A stretch of DNA of 8,116 nt from Dehalococcoidia bacterium (GCA_030612165.1 JAUWOK010000047.1:1-8116); one strand, 5' to 3'. Counted from the stretch's first letter, positions 1 through 5,116 are shown. A program made the numbers and translations. Notes: a model not told the origin generated them from the sequence alone.

Positions 1-2
1 AG

Positions 3-84
3 GAGTATGCTGAAACAACCGTTGGACTCTAGTCCGAGGTGTTGCTAATTCTGGGGGAAGGTCAACCTTACCCTCCTCATACTT
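3..84. other. Possible structured RNA or DNA element, three-way-junction fold
   Basis: Three helices can be drawn by hand. The closing helix pairs 3-9 with 78-84 (AGTATG against CATACT plus one G-T pair). A long hairpin runs 16-27 / 32-44 with a TCTA loop, one bulged T and one G-G mismatch. A second hairpin runs 53-61 / 66-75 with a TCAA loop and a bulged A. The joining segments are 10-15, 45-52 and 76-77. It lies downstream of the GIY-YIG nuclease gene and outside any convincing reading frame. I recognise no known riboswitch, ribozyme or tRNA in it. It could be a non-coding RNA, the end of a mobile element, or chance pairing. No covariation can be judged from one sequence. Confidence 0.3.
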
Positions 85-92
85 AGGTCATA

Positions 93-120
93 TAAGAATA
101 GTAATTAGCTTCTATTCTTA
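93..120. repeat. AT-rich perfect inverted repeat (9-bp arms, 10-nt loop)
   Basis: TAAGAATAG at 93-101 is exactly complementary to CTATTCTTA at 112-120. It lies 13 bp beyond the stop codon of the minus-strand GIY-YIG nuclease gene, where a transcript end would be expected. No U-tract follows on either strand, so it is at most a weak terminator or an RNA-stabilising hairpin. Confidence 0.45.
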
Positions 121-133
121 GCCTTTGTGGGTA

Positions 134-595
134 TTATTCAAGGCATATATTGACTAGAGTCTCGGCAAGCTGTTTTTCCTTGTTTGAGGCATTCGGATGG
201 AAATGGATTTCCATTTGATATATAGGCCACCTCTCGGTTCGGTTACGGATAAGGTATACGAGTTCACCCTCGACTGCTTCGGTAGGAGATCGGTCATCTC
301 CAGTGAAACACCAAACAAGAAGCTCCGCTTTTGATATTTTACCTATCCATTTATAACCATGATAACCTTGCTCTCCTTTTGCTCTGTAGCCGATTCGGAG
401 TCTGGAACTCATTGAAAGAGAGGTAACACCGACATAATATATCTCTTTGTTGTTTTTCAATACGTAGAGTTTTTGTGATCCTGCTTTCGTGTCCGGGGGA
501 ACGAAGTGACCAGTAGGTTTCCCATTCACTGAGATACACTTATAGTTGGTTCTTGATATCTTGATCTCGTAACGGTTAAGACTAACTATATTCAC
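134..595 (-). CDS. GIY-YIG family nuclease, companion of an Eco57I-like restriction locus
   Basis: The 153-aa product has a GIY-YIG nuclease fold. A degenerate first motif (LYV, residues 43-45) is followed by YYVG (53-56). The helix arginines are in SSRLR (63-67), and an acidic segment EAVEGELVYLI (106-116) holds the likely metal-binding glutamate (E109 or E111). A conserved-looking MEIHFH tail lies at 128-133. The first 40 residues are extra and polar. From memory of the family, such small nucleases often sit beside type IIG/Eco57I-type restriction genes, as here. The start is GTG at 595, overlapping the TGA of the upstream stub by 2 nt (GTGA), with a purine-rich Shine-Dalgarno (GGAGGGAGG, 599-607) just upstream. 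Translation is therefore probably coupled. The frame is intact, but the partner is only a fragment, so the nuclease may be an orphan. A role in restriction or in DNA nicking is inferred, not shown. Confidence 0.78.
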   Translation of the reverse strand: MNIVSLNRYEIKISRTNYKCISVNGKPTGHFVPPDTKAGSQKLYVLKNNKEIYYVGVTSLSMSSRLRIGYRAKGEQGYHGYKWIGKISKAELLVWCFTGDDRSPTEAVEGELVYLIRNRTERWPIYQMEIHFHPNASNKEKQLAETLVNICLE

Positions 596-942
596 CGACC
601 TCCCTCCACCACTGCTATTTCCTCCGGTGTTAGTCCGTAAAGTTCATAGACTAGCTTATCAATCTGGCTCTGGTATTCCTTCACTTTACTTTGCTTGGTT
701 CGGCTGGAAAGGTAGTTCTCATCTTTGGTTATATCTAGTATTTGGTCTACGAGTATAATGATAGGCTTTTGTTGGTTCAAAAAAAGCTCATGTAAGGGCA
801 ATCGAGCTAGATGATAGTTATCAAACCTCATAGTTCTTATTGCATTACCATAGATGAAATGATATGCGTACCAAGACAACAAAGTGGAATTCAACAATGC
901 GGTCAAATATTCATAGCTATAATTGTCATTATTTATGAATAT
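592..942 (-). pseudogene. C-terminal stub of an Eco57I-like (type IIG) restriction-modification protein
   Basis: The sequence encodes only the last 110 or so residues of a much larger protein. Visible hallmarks are YEYLTALLNSTLLSWY, RFDNYHLARLPL, an IILVDQILDITK helix, and the tail KLVYELYGLTPEEIAVVEG. These match the target-recognition and C-terminal end of Eco57I/TaqI-type fused methyltransferase-nucleases. The methyltransferase motifs (NPPY and the SAM-binding region) and any nuclease domain are absent from the window. The frame is open from 981 down to the TGA at 592-594. The nearest start is TTG at 906, which lies inside the conserved region. Family-like sequence begins at about 942, right where the upstream HEPN gene ends. 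This looks like a 5'-deleted gene joined to a foreign upstream gene. A short peptide could still be translated and would place ribosomes at the overlapping nuclease start. The Eco57I-like assignment is from remembered family character. Confidence 0.75.
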
Positions 943-1307
943 ATTTCCGTCACTTCCTGCTCTGAAGTCATGCCGGCCATCTCATAACTACCGATATTGC
1001 GTTTCTGGCGGAATTTATTAAATTTCCCTATTGTTTTAGTATCCGGTTTGAGCGTAAAGGCTAAGGATCGTATAGTCCAGTAGTGATTGCCTTCACCTGA
1101 TGTTCGATAGCCGCTGGCAGCTAAAGCGGCCCTGGCTACCATGAGTGCGGCATTGTATGCGACAGCAAATCTCCCATCAGCGCTAAAGGCTTCTGTCCGA
1201 GCGTCTGCCATGTCACGCTCGAATACAGCAAAAAGCTGCTCAATTTCTTTCTGGCTGGTTTTATGAGTCTTTAATCGCCCTTCATTTAACCAGTCTTGCA
1301 AGCTCAT
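933..1307 (-). CDS. HEPN domain protein (HEPN/MNT module, likely toxin side), C-terminus probably replaced
   Basis: The product is 124 aa from ATG 1307, which has a good Shine-Dalgarno (AGGTGA, 1313-1318, 5 nt away). A GTG at 1316 would add three residues and has no better signal. The sequence is a small helical HEPN protein: an N-terminal WLNEGRLKTHKTS, the helix AVAYNAALMVARAALAASGYRTSG, GNHYWTIRSL, and the active-site-like segment RQKRNIGSYE (residues 100-109). HEPN ribonucleases usually carry R-X4-6-H. Here the histidine position appears to be tyrosine (RNIGSY), a form I associate with this MNT-linked subfamily. Relatives I recall continue for another 15-25 helical residues, whereas this one ends EVTEIYS at the joint with the restriction stub. 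The gene overlaps the MNT gene by 26 nt and is surely co-transcribed. It is likely an RNase-like toxin or the target of AMPylation by the partner. Whether it is still active after tail loss is unknown. Confidence 0.78.
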   Translation of the reverse strand: MSLQDWLNEGRLKTHKTSQKEIEQLFAVFERDMADARTEAFSADGRFAVAYNAALMVARAALAASGYRTSGEGNHYWTIRSLAFTLKPDTKTIGKFNKFRQKRNIGSYEMAGMTSEQEVTEIYS

Positions 1308-1881
1308 TTTCGTCACCTATCAGAAATATCTTTTCGCTCTCGAACACCGTCTTTACGAAATGATGGTCATCTCTCACTTTTTGCTTAAATTCGGCAACTG
1401 GATAGACAACCGAATTTATCTCCCGCCCCAGTTTTTCTTCCGCTGAAGAAATAAGATCAACTACATCTCCAAAGGAAATAGCCCCAACTACCATCACGTC
1501 TATATCGCTGGCTTTGTCCTCATTGCCGCTGGCGATTGAACCGAAGATAAACGCTACCCGGATTTTATTTGTCACGGTTGCAAGAGATTGCCTGATGACA
1601 TCAGCGACGCCGAATGTTTTTCTAACGATACTCTTAAGCTCGCCGAAGATAGGGCATTGAGCATTGGCCCGGTAGTAGACCTGCCTCCCTTGAACTTCCC
1701 GGGTGCTGATGCCGGTATCCGTCAGGGTTTTCAGTTCCCTCTGCACTGTTCCCCTGCCGATTTTCACAGCATCCAGTACCTGCTTGGTGTAAAAAGAGCT
1801 ATCCGCGCGCCCGTAGAGAAGGGCTAGAACCGCCTGCCGGGTTTTGCCAAAGAGACCACTGCATAACAAAGTATCGTTCAT
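1282..1881 (-). CDS. Winged-helix + minimal nucleotidyltransferase (MNT), antitoxin/regulator of the HEPN gene
   Basis: The 199-aa protein has two domains. Residues 8-72 form a winged helix (KTRQAVLALLYG, then GRGTVQRELKTLTDTGI, then a wing with GRQVYYRAN). Residues 105-199 form a polymerase-beta-type minimal nucleotidyltransferase with GSIASG (114-119) and DIDVMVVG, giving the two metal aspartates D126 and D128. The tail reads HHFVKTVFESEKIFLIGDENELARLVK. In established HEPN/MNT systems the MNT protein neutralises the HEPN partner, in some cases by adding AMP to it. The added DNA-binding domain suggests this protein also represses its own operon. That fits the two palindromes directly upstream. 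The start is ATG 1881, the only start that keeps the whole winged helix. Its Shine-Dalgarno is weak. All catalytic residues are visible, so the gene looks functional. Confidence 0.86.
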   Translation of the reverse strand: MNDTLLCSGLFGKTRQAVLALLYGRADSSFYTKQVLDAVKIGRGTVQRELKTLTDTGISTREVQGRQVYYRANAQCPIFGELKSIVRKTFGVADVIRQSLATVTNKIRVAFIFGSIASGNEDKASDIDVMVVGAISFGDVVDLISSAEEKLGREINSVVYPVAEFKQKVRDDHHFVKTVFESEKIFLIGDENELARLVK

Positions 1882-1887
1882 AGCTAT

Positions 1888-1902
1888 TACCCATTTCGGG
1901 TA
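1888..1902 (-). promoter_or_regulatory. Operator 1 of the MNT-HEPN operon
   Basis: The palindrome TACCC-ATTTC-GGGTA begins 7 bp upstream of the MNT start codon. It shares arms and spacing with operator 2, whose centre lies 21 bp away (1895 versus 1916), two helical turns. Two dimers could therefore bind the same DNA face. The likely ligand is the winged helix of the adjacent MNT protein (inference). Confidence 0.65.
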
Positions 1903-1904
1903 TT

Positions 1905-1933
1905 ATGTTACCCATATTGGGTAATATAATCAA
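1905..1933 (-). promoter_or_regulatory. Probable promoter of the MNT-HEPN operon
   Basis: On the minus strand, TTGATT (1933-1928) and TAACAT (1910-1905) are separated by 17 bp, a plausible sigma-70-type pair. An alternative -10 is CATAAT (1907-1902). The predicted start near 1898 leaves a leader of about 17 nt. The -10 hexamer sits across operator 2, consistent with autorepression. Confidence 0.45.
1908..1924 (-). promoter_or_regulatory. Operator 2 of the MNT-HEPN operon
   Basis: This is a perfect 17-bp palindrome, TTACCCA-TAT-TGGGTAA, and the stronger of the two sites. It overlaps the predicted promoter spacer and -10 region, so binding would exclude RNA polymerase. The same core as operator 1 (TACCC-N5-GGGTA) argues for one regulator. 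Confidence 0.68.
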
Positions 1934-1936
1934 GTG

Positions 1937-2056
1937 CTAGACATTCCCCGCCTTCTTCAGCCTTGCCTCCACCAGATTTATCACCACCTCATATACCGCA
2001 TCACGCTCGCCCTGGGTGAGATTAAGAATATTAATGGGGGCACCCCACGGAGCAAA
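1937..2056 (-). pseudogene. C-terminal scrap of a larger gene, possibly another restriction-modification protein
   Basis: Thirty-nine open codons end at TAG 1937-1939 and start right after another in-frame TAG (2057-2059). The core reads INILNLTQGERDAVYEVV followed by INLVEARLKKAGNV. It has the regular amphipathic look of a genuine protein C-terminus, and I associate the GERDAVYEAV-type tail with Eco57I-like methyltransferase or restriction proteins. That attribution is only from memory and is weak. No start codon with a ribosome binding site is present, and the 5' portion is gone at the 2049-2060 repeat. It ends only 4 bp before the MNT promoter hexamer, so this gene once lay directly upstream of the MNT-HEPN pair on the same strand. 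Confidence 0.45.
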
Positions 2057-2060
2057 CTAG
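2049..2060. repeat. Left arm of a 12-bp perfect inverted repeat
   Basis: GGAGCAAACTAG here is the exact reverse complement of CTAGTTTGCTCC at 2467-2478. The two arms enclose about 406 bp that hold the whole frameshifted remnant and its promoter. This arm also marks the truncation point of the remnant and of the 1937-2056 scrap. No matching target duplication is visible outside the arms. Confidence 0.5.
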
Positions 2061-2383
2061 ATTTCAATAATAGAAAGGCAAAGTCTACTAAACGTTGATA
2101 GGTCTCCTTCTTTGACAATACTGTTACGTGCTAGTATCAGCCATTTCATTACATTGTCTTTCGCCATCTAGCATACCAGCCTTCAAAATTATCGAACTGG
2201 GATTTTGTTTTTTTGCAAAATAAAGGTGACATCTCGCATGGTCTGTATGCAATTATTGAAACTTAAGCTAAAGCCATTTGGATTGAAATAGTTATTTTTT
2301 GCCTGTAGCCATAAGATTGCGCAATCAGAAAGGCGCTGTTCAGTCTGTGCCATGGGACATAATAGATTGTCAGACATAATCAT
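2057..2383 (-). pseudogene. Frameshifted remnant of a small conserved hypothetical gene
   Basis: Reading leftwards, three frames in turn carry one coherent protein. Frame one has LSDCAILWLQAKNNYFNP and FNNCIQTMRDVTFILQKNK, and runs into stop 2189. Frame two has QFDNFEGWYARW. Frame three has AKDNVMKWLILARNSIVK, EGDLSTFSRLC and LSIIEI, ending at TAG 2057-2059. The first shift lies in T-rich homopolymers (2203-2214). The second, near 2160-2175, seems to involve a small deletion. I recall hypothetical proteins with the same order (SLNNCIQTLRxVTFILQ, WYxxWQ, MKWLVxARNxIVKEGDL), of unknown function. The true start is probably ATG 2383 or 2377, since an extended -10 element lies just upstream. The ATG at 2443 would precede that promoter. 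The 3' end stops inside the left arm of the inverted repeat. The frameshifts could be sequencing errors in homopolymers, but the second is harder to explain that way. Confidence 0.6.
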
Positions 2384-2404
2384 TTTCTCTGCCCTACTCT
2401 GGAG

Positions 2405-2413
2405 ATTATACCA
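2405..2413 (-). promoter_or_regulatory. Extended -10 promoter of the frameshifted remnant
   Basis: On the minus strand the sequence TGGTATAAT is a perfect -10 hexamer with the TG extension. No good -35 is visible 16-18 bp upstream, which an extended -10 can tolerate. The predicted start is near 2398, about 15 nt before ATG 2383. Confidence 0.5.
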
Positions 2414-2466
2414 TCTTCTTGCTCGTGGCCAGCGTAACTGCATTTCCCAAACGGTTGCTTGCCACC

Positions 2467-2478
2467 CTAGTTTGCTCC
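2467..2478. repeat. Right arm of the 12-bp perfect inverted repeat
   Basis: CTAGTTTGCTCC pairs with 2049-2060. It lies close to the boundary between the minus-strand accessory region and the plus-strand gatC promoter region. The interval 2479-2587 to its right holds no recognisable gene. Confidence 0.5.
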
Positions 2479-2587
2479 TAGGACTCTCTCGAGGCTGATC
2501 TCTTGCCTAGATTGCACAAAAAGCCAAATTGTATAACGGCGCCTGTCGTTGCTTCTAAAAATGAGACCCACACGCACAGGGCTTTAT

Positions 2588-2617
2588 TTGGTATCCAGCA
2601 AAGCCTGATGCTATAAT
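2588..2617 (+). promoter_or_regulatory. Promoter of gatCA
   Basis: TTGGTA (2588-2593) and TATAAT (2612-2617) are 18 bp apart, and the -10 has a TG extension (TGCTATAAT). The predicted start is near 2624, giving a leader of about 25 nt with no clear Shine-Dalgarno before gatC. Confidence 0.65.
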
Positions 2618-2648
2618 CAAACGCTCTTTATGCCACTTTGTAATTGAC

Positions 2649-2936
2649 ATGAAATTATCCCATGAACAAGTCAAACACATCGCTCACCTGGCACGCATGG
2701 GCCTGGATGAGGCCGAAGTAGAGAAATTCCGGTCGCAGGTGTCCGCCATCCTGGACAGCTTTGAAATCTTAAATCAGGTTGATACGACAGACGTACCCGC
2801 CGCTACGCACTCCGTCGTTCAGCAGAACATTTTTAGGGAAGATAGAATGCAGGCTTCTTACCCGCAGGAAGATGTTCTGGCCAACGCTCCCGAAAGAGAG
2901 GGTTCCTTCTTCAAAGTGCAGTCTATCCTGGAATAA
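2649..2936 (+). CDS. gatC: Aspartyl/glutamyl-tRNA amidotransferase subunit C
   Basis: The 95-aa product has the length and layout of GatC. The N-terminal helix HEQVKHIAHLARMGLDEAEV is followed by the segment with FRSQVSAILDSFEILNQVDT, then TDVPAATHSV. The tail NAPEREGSFFKVQSILE matches the family ending (APE..G.FF.VP.ILE). GatC is a belt-like subunit that wraps around GatA and GatB and stabilises the GatCAB complex. That complex converts Glu-tRNA(Gln) or Asp-tRNA(Asn) to the amidated form in the cytoplasm. The start ATG 2649 is fixed by the alignment of the first helix, although the ribosome binding site is weak. gatA follows after 8 nt, so the two are co-transcribed. Confidence 0.94.
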   Translation: MKLSHEQVKHIAHLARMGLDEAEVEKFRSQVSAILDSFEILNQVDTTDVPAATHSVVQQNIFREDRMQASYPQEDVLANAPEREGSFFKVQSILE

Positions 2937-2944
2937 AAGGAACA

Positions 2945-4414
2945 ATGTCAGTAAATACGCTCCATAAATTAACGCTTCACGAAGCACACGCTTTACTCAA
3001 AAAGAAAGAAATCTCTGCCGTGGAACTGACACGCGCGGTGCTGGCACGAATTCATGATGTAGAAAATAAAATCCATGCCTGCGTCACCGTCACCGATGAG
3101 ACGGCATTAAAACAGGCGGAAGAGGCGGACCGTGCTATCAGCAAAGGGGATATTGCTCCCTTGACCGGCATACCCGTTCTGATCAAGGATGTCATCGTCA
3201 CCAGAGGTATCCGTACCACCTGCTCTTCCCGGATGCTGGAGAATTTCATTCCTCCCTACAACGCCACGGTGATGGAGAAGCTCATCTCCCGAAACGCGGT
3301 GCTGGTGGGCAAGACAAACATGGACGAATTTGCCATGGGTTCTTCTACCGAAAATTCAGCCTTTTTCCCCACCAGCAATCCCTGGGACACAGCGCGTGTG
3401 CCGGGGGGCAGCAGTGGGGGATCGGCGGCCGGCATTGCCGCCGACGAGGCTATTTGCGCCCTGGGCTCCGACACCGGGGGGAGCATCCGCCAGCCGGCCA
3501 GCTTCTGCAATGTAGTAGGGCTCAAACCCACTTACGGCAGAGTAAGCCGTTTTGGCTTGATCGCTTTTGCCAGCTCGCTTGACCAGATCGGGCCGATAAC
3601 CAGGGATGTTACCGATTGCGCCCTGGTACTGAATACCATTGCGGGGCACGATCCCAGAGATTCTACTTCGGTCTCTCGTCCCGTGCCTGACTACACTTCC
3701 GCCCTGTCAAACCATGAGCTGAAGGGGTTGCGCATCGGTGTTCCCGGCGAATATTTCGCGGAGGGCATGCAGGCGGGAGTAACTTCAGCAATAGAGGCGG
3801 CCATAAAGAAATTGGAGGAACTGGGAGCGGAGATTATACGGGATGTCTCTCTTCCCCATACAAAATACGCACTGGCGGCCTATTACATAATCGCCCCTTC
3901 AGAGGCGTCCGCCAACCTGTCCCGCTACGACGGAGTGAAGTACGGTTTCCGGTATCCCGGCGCCGTCAACGCCATTGAATCCACGGAAAAAACGCGGCAG
4001 TTCGGCTTCGGCCCCGAGGTTAAAAGGCGCATAATGCTGGGAACCTACGCTCTGTCCGCCGGTTATTACGACGCTTACTATCTCAAGGCGCAAAAAATAA
4101 GGACGCTGATAAAACAGGATTTCGACAACGCGTTACAGGAGTATGACGCCCTGGTTACACCAACCTCCCCCACGACGGCCTTCAGGCTGGGAGAGAAAAT
4201 AGACGATCCCCTGCAGATGTACTTGAGCGATATATGTACTCTGCCCGCAAGCATCGCCGGCATCCCCGCCATCTCTATACCCGCCGGTTTTGCCGATAAC
4301 CTGCCTGTAGGAATGCAAATCATCGGGAAAGCTTTCTCCGAAGAGACATTACTGCGCATCGCCTCCGCTTACGAGCAGGCGACCGACTGGCACAAGCGAA
4401 AGCCGGCATTCTAA
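2945..4414 (+). CDS. gatA: Aspartyl/glutamyl-tRNA amidotransferase subunit A (amidase)
   Basis: The 489-aa product is a full-length amidase-signature enzyme. The Ser-cisSer-Lys triad is visible: K81 in VLIKDV, S156 in the glycine/serine-rich loop RVPGGSSGGSAAG, and nucleophile S180 in GSDTGGSIRQPA. The GatA-specific stretches KTNMDEFAMGSSTENSAF (123-140) and VGLKPTYGRVSRFGL (191-205) are present. So are the C-terminal LVTPTSPTTAF and SIPAGFADNLPVGMQIIG. GatA hydrolyses glutamine and passes ammonia to GatB, which amidates the mischarged tRNA. The start ATG 2945 has an AAAGGA ribosome binding site 8 nt after the gatC stop. gatB is not in the window and must be encoded elsewhere. Its presence implies that the organism lacks at least one direct Gln- or Asn-tRNA synthetase, which is an inference. 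No strong terminator follows; a hairpin at 4483-4502 is the only candidate. Confidence 0.97.
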   Translation: MSVNTLHKLTLHEAHALLKKKEISAVELTRAVLARIHDVENKIHACVTVTDETALKQAEEADRAISKGDIAPLTGIPVLIKDVIVTRGIRTTCSSRMLENFIPPYNATVMEKLISRNAVLVGKTNMDEFAMGSSTENSAFFPTSNPWDTARVPGGSSGGSAAGIAADEAICALGSDTGGSIRQPASFCNVVGLKPTYGRVSRFGLIAFASSLDQIGPITRDVTDCALVLNTIAGHDPRDSTSVSRPVPDYTSALSNHELKGLRIGVPGEYFAEGMQAGVTSAIEAAIKKLEELGAEIIRDVSLPHTKYALAAYYIIAPSEASANLSRYDGVKYGFRYPGAVNAIESTEKTRQFGFGPEVKRRIMLGTYALSAGYYDAYYLKAQKIRTLIKQDFDNALQEYDALVTPTSPTTAFRLGEKIDDPLQMYLSDICTLPASIAGIPAISIPAGFADNLPVGMQIIGKAFSEETLLRIASAYEQATDWHKRKPAF

Positions 4415-4482
4415 CAAATATCTGCCGTCCCGCTATTTATTCTTTAACGGCGCCTGCTTCCCCATTTCGCAGTGTTTATACT

Positions 4483-4502
4483 GCCGGAAACAAACTTCCG
4501 GC
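4483..4502. repeat. GC-rich inverted repeat between gatA and the lrp gene
   Basis: GCCGGAA (4483-4489) and TTCCGGC (4496-4502) form a 7-bp stem with a 6-nt loop. No U-run follows, so it is a poor intrinsic terminator for gatA. It lies about 55 bp upstream of the lrp -10 element and could instead be a binding site for the Lrp-type protein. The half-site AACTTCCG recurs at 4543-4550, exactly 50 bp from 4493-4500. Confidence 0.4.
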
Positions 4503-4557
4503 GGCATAAAAAGGCCATTCTCCCAAAGTACTGCTTACGAAGAACTTCCGTGAGTTG

Positions 4558-4566
4558 TGCTACAAT
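4558..4566 (+). promoter_or_regulatory. Probable promoter of the lrp-aminotransferase-MFS-DUF1847 operon
   Basis: TGCTACAAT is a good extended -10 element. The -35 region is poor, as expected for an activated or extended -10 promoter. The predicted start is near 4573, leaving a leader of about 43 nt that ends with a strong AGGAGGT (4601-4607), 8 nt before the ATG. Confidence 0.5.
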
Positions 4567-4615
4567 ATGCAAAACAGCGGCAGGCAAATTCAAGTGAGGC
4601 AGGAGGTAGCATAGC

Positions 4616-5095
4616 ATGGAACGAATTTTCGAGATCTTAGAAAATGACGCCAGGACGACACCGGAGCAAATTTCCACCATGCTTGGCATCCCCGTCACCG
4701 AGGTGGAAAAGACAATCAAGGAAGCCGAAAAAGAACGCACCATCCTGAAATACAAAACCATCATTAACTGGGACAAATTAAATAAAGAACAGGTGTGGGC
4801 TTTGATCGAGGTAAAAGTGGTCCCGCAAAGAGATGTAGGGTTCGACACCATTGCCGAGTACATTTATCGTTTTCCCGAGGTAGTTTCGGCCTACCTGGTC
4901 TCCGGCACTTACGACCTGTCTTTGCTGGTGCGAGGAAAAAGCATGCAGGATGTCGCCAAGTTCGTATCGGAGAAACTCTCTCCCCTGGACAAAGTGCAGG
5001 GAACCACCACTCACTTTTTGCTCAAGAGATACAAGGACGACGGAGAAATTCTTGATTTCCCGGAGGAGATCAAGCGTCTCCCGATCACCCCATGA
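4616..5095 (+). CDS. Lrp/AsnC family transcriptional regulator
   Basis: The 159-aa product has the usual two-domain form. Residues 1-50 are a helix-turn-helix domain (IFEILENDARTTPEQISTML, then GIPVTEVEKTIKEAEKERTI). Residues 58-139 form the ligand-binding RAM/ACT-like domain, with WALIEVKV, the effector-loop sequence VSGTYDLSLLVRG (95-107) and a closing THFLLKRYK. A charged tail of about 20 residues extends past the domain. Such proteins form octamers or dimers and sense amino acids. The gene is 21 nt upstream of an aminotransferase. The same pairing is known in Bacillus subtilis, where alaR (yugG) regulates alaT (yugH), so a role in alanine or related amino-acid control is a reasonable inference. 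The start ATG 4616 has a very strong ribosome binding site (AGGAGGT). Self-regulation is likely, and the inverted repeat at 4483-4502 is a candidate site. Confidence 0.92.
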   Translation: MERIFEILENDARTTPEQISTMLGIPVTEVEKTIKEAEKERTILKYKTIINWDKLNKEQVWALIEVKVVPQRDVGFDTIAEYIYRFPEVVSAYLVSGTYDLSLLVRGKSMQDVAKFVSEKLSPLDKVQGTTTHFLLKRYKDDGEILDFPEEIKRLPITP

Positions 5096-5116
5096 TAAAA
5101 GTTTTGATGGAGCATT

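Noticed and set aside
45..80. Minus-strand start of a NIL-domain-like peptide (MRRVRLTFPQN)
   Set aside because: The frame stops after 11 codons and no continuation of the domain is visible in the other frames, so the resemblance is taken as chance.
1..85. tRNA-like length and closing stem
   Set aside because: The central hairpin has a tetraloop, not a 7-nt anticodon loop. There is no TTCGA-type T-loop and no CCA-compatible 7-bp acceptor stem. Hammerhead core sequences are also missing.
1588..1827. 79-codon plus-strand frame opposite the MNT gene
   Set aside because: It is a mirror frame of a well-supported gene, with no family likeness and no ribosome binding site of note.
2384..2443. Upstream ATG (2443) as the start of the decayed hypothetical gene
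   Set aside because: The extended -10 element at 2405-2413 lies inside that extension, and the extra 20 residues are arginine-rich and unlike the rest.
3256..3649. Long minus-strand frames inside gatA
   Set aside because: They are GC-driven shadow frames opposite strongly conserved amidase motifs.
2534..4456. 12-bp direct repeat TAACGGCGCCTG at 2534-2545 and 4445-4456, flanking gatCA
   Set aside because: About two 12-bp matches are expected by chance in a window of this size. No gene boundary or mobile element signature goes with it, and gatCA looks native.
4483..4510. Intrinsic terminator for gatA
   Set aside because: The stem is short and is followed by GGCATAAAAAGG rather than a U-run, so it was kept only as an inverted repeat.
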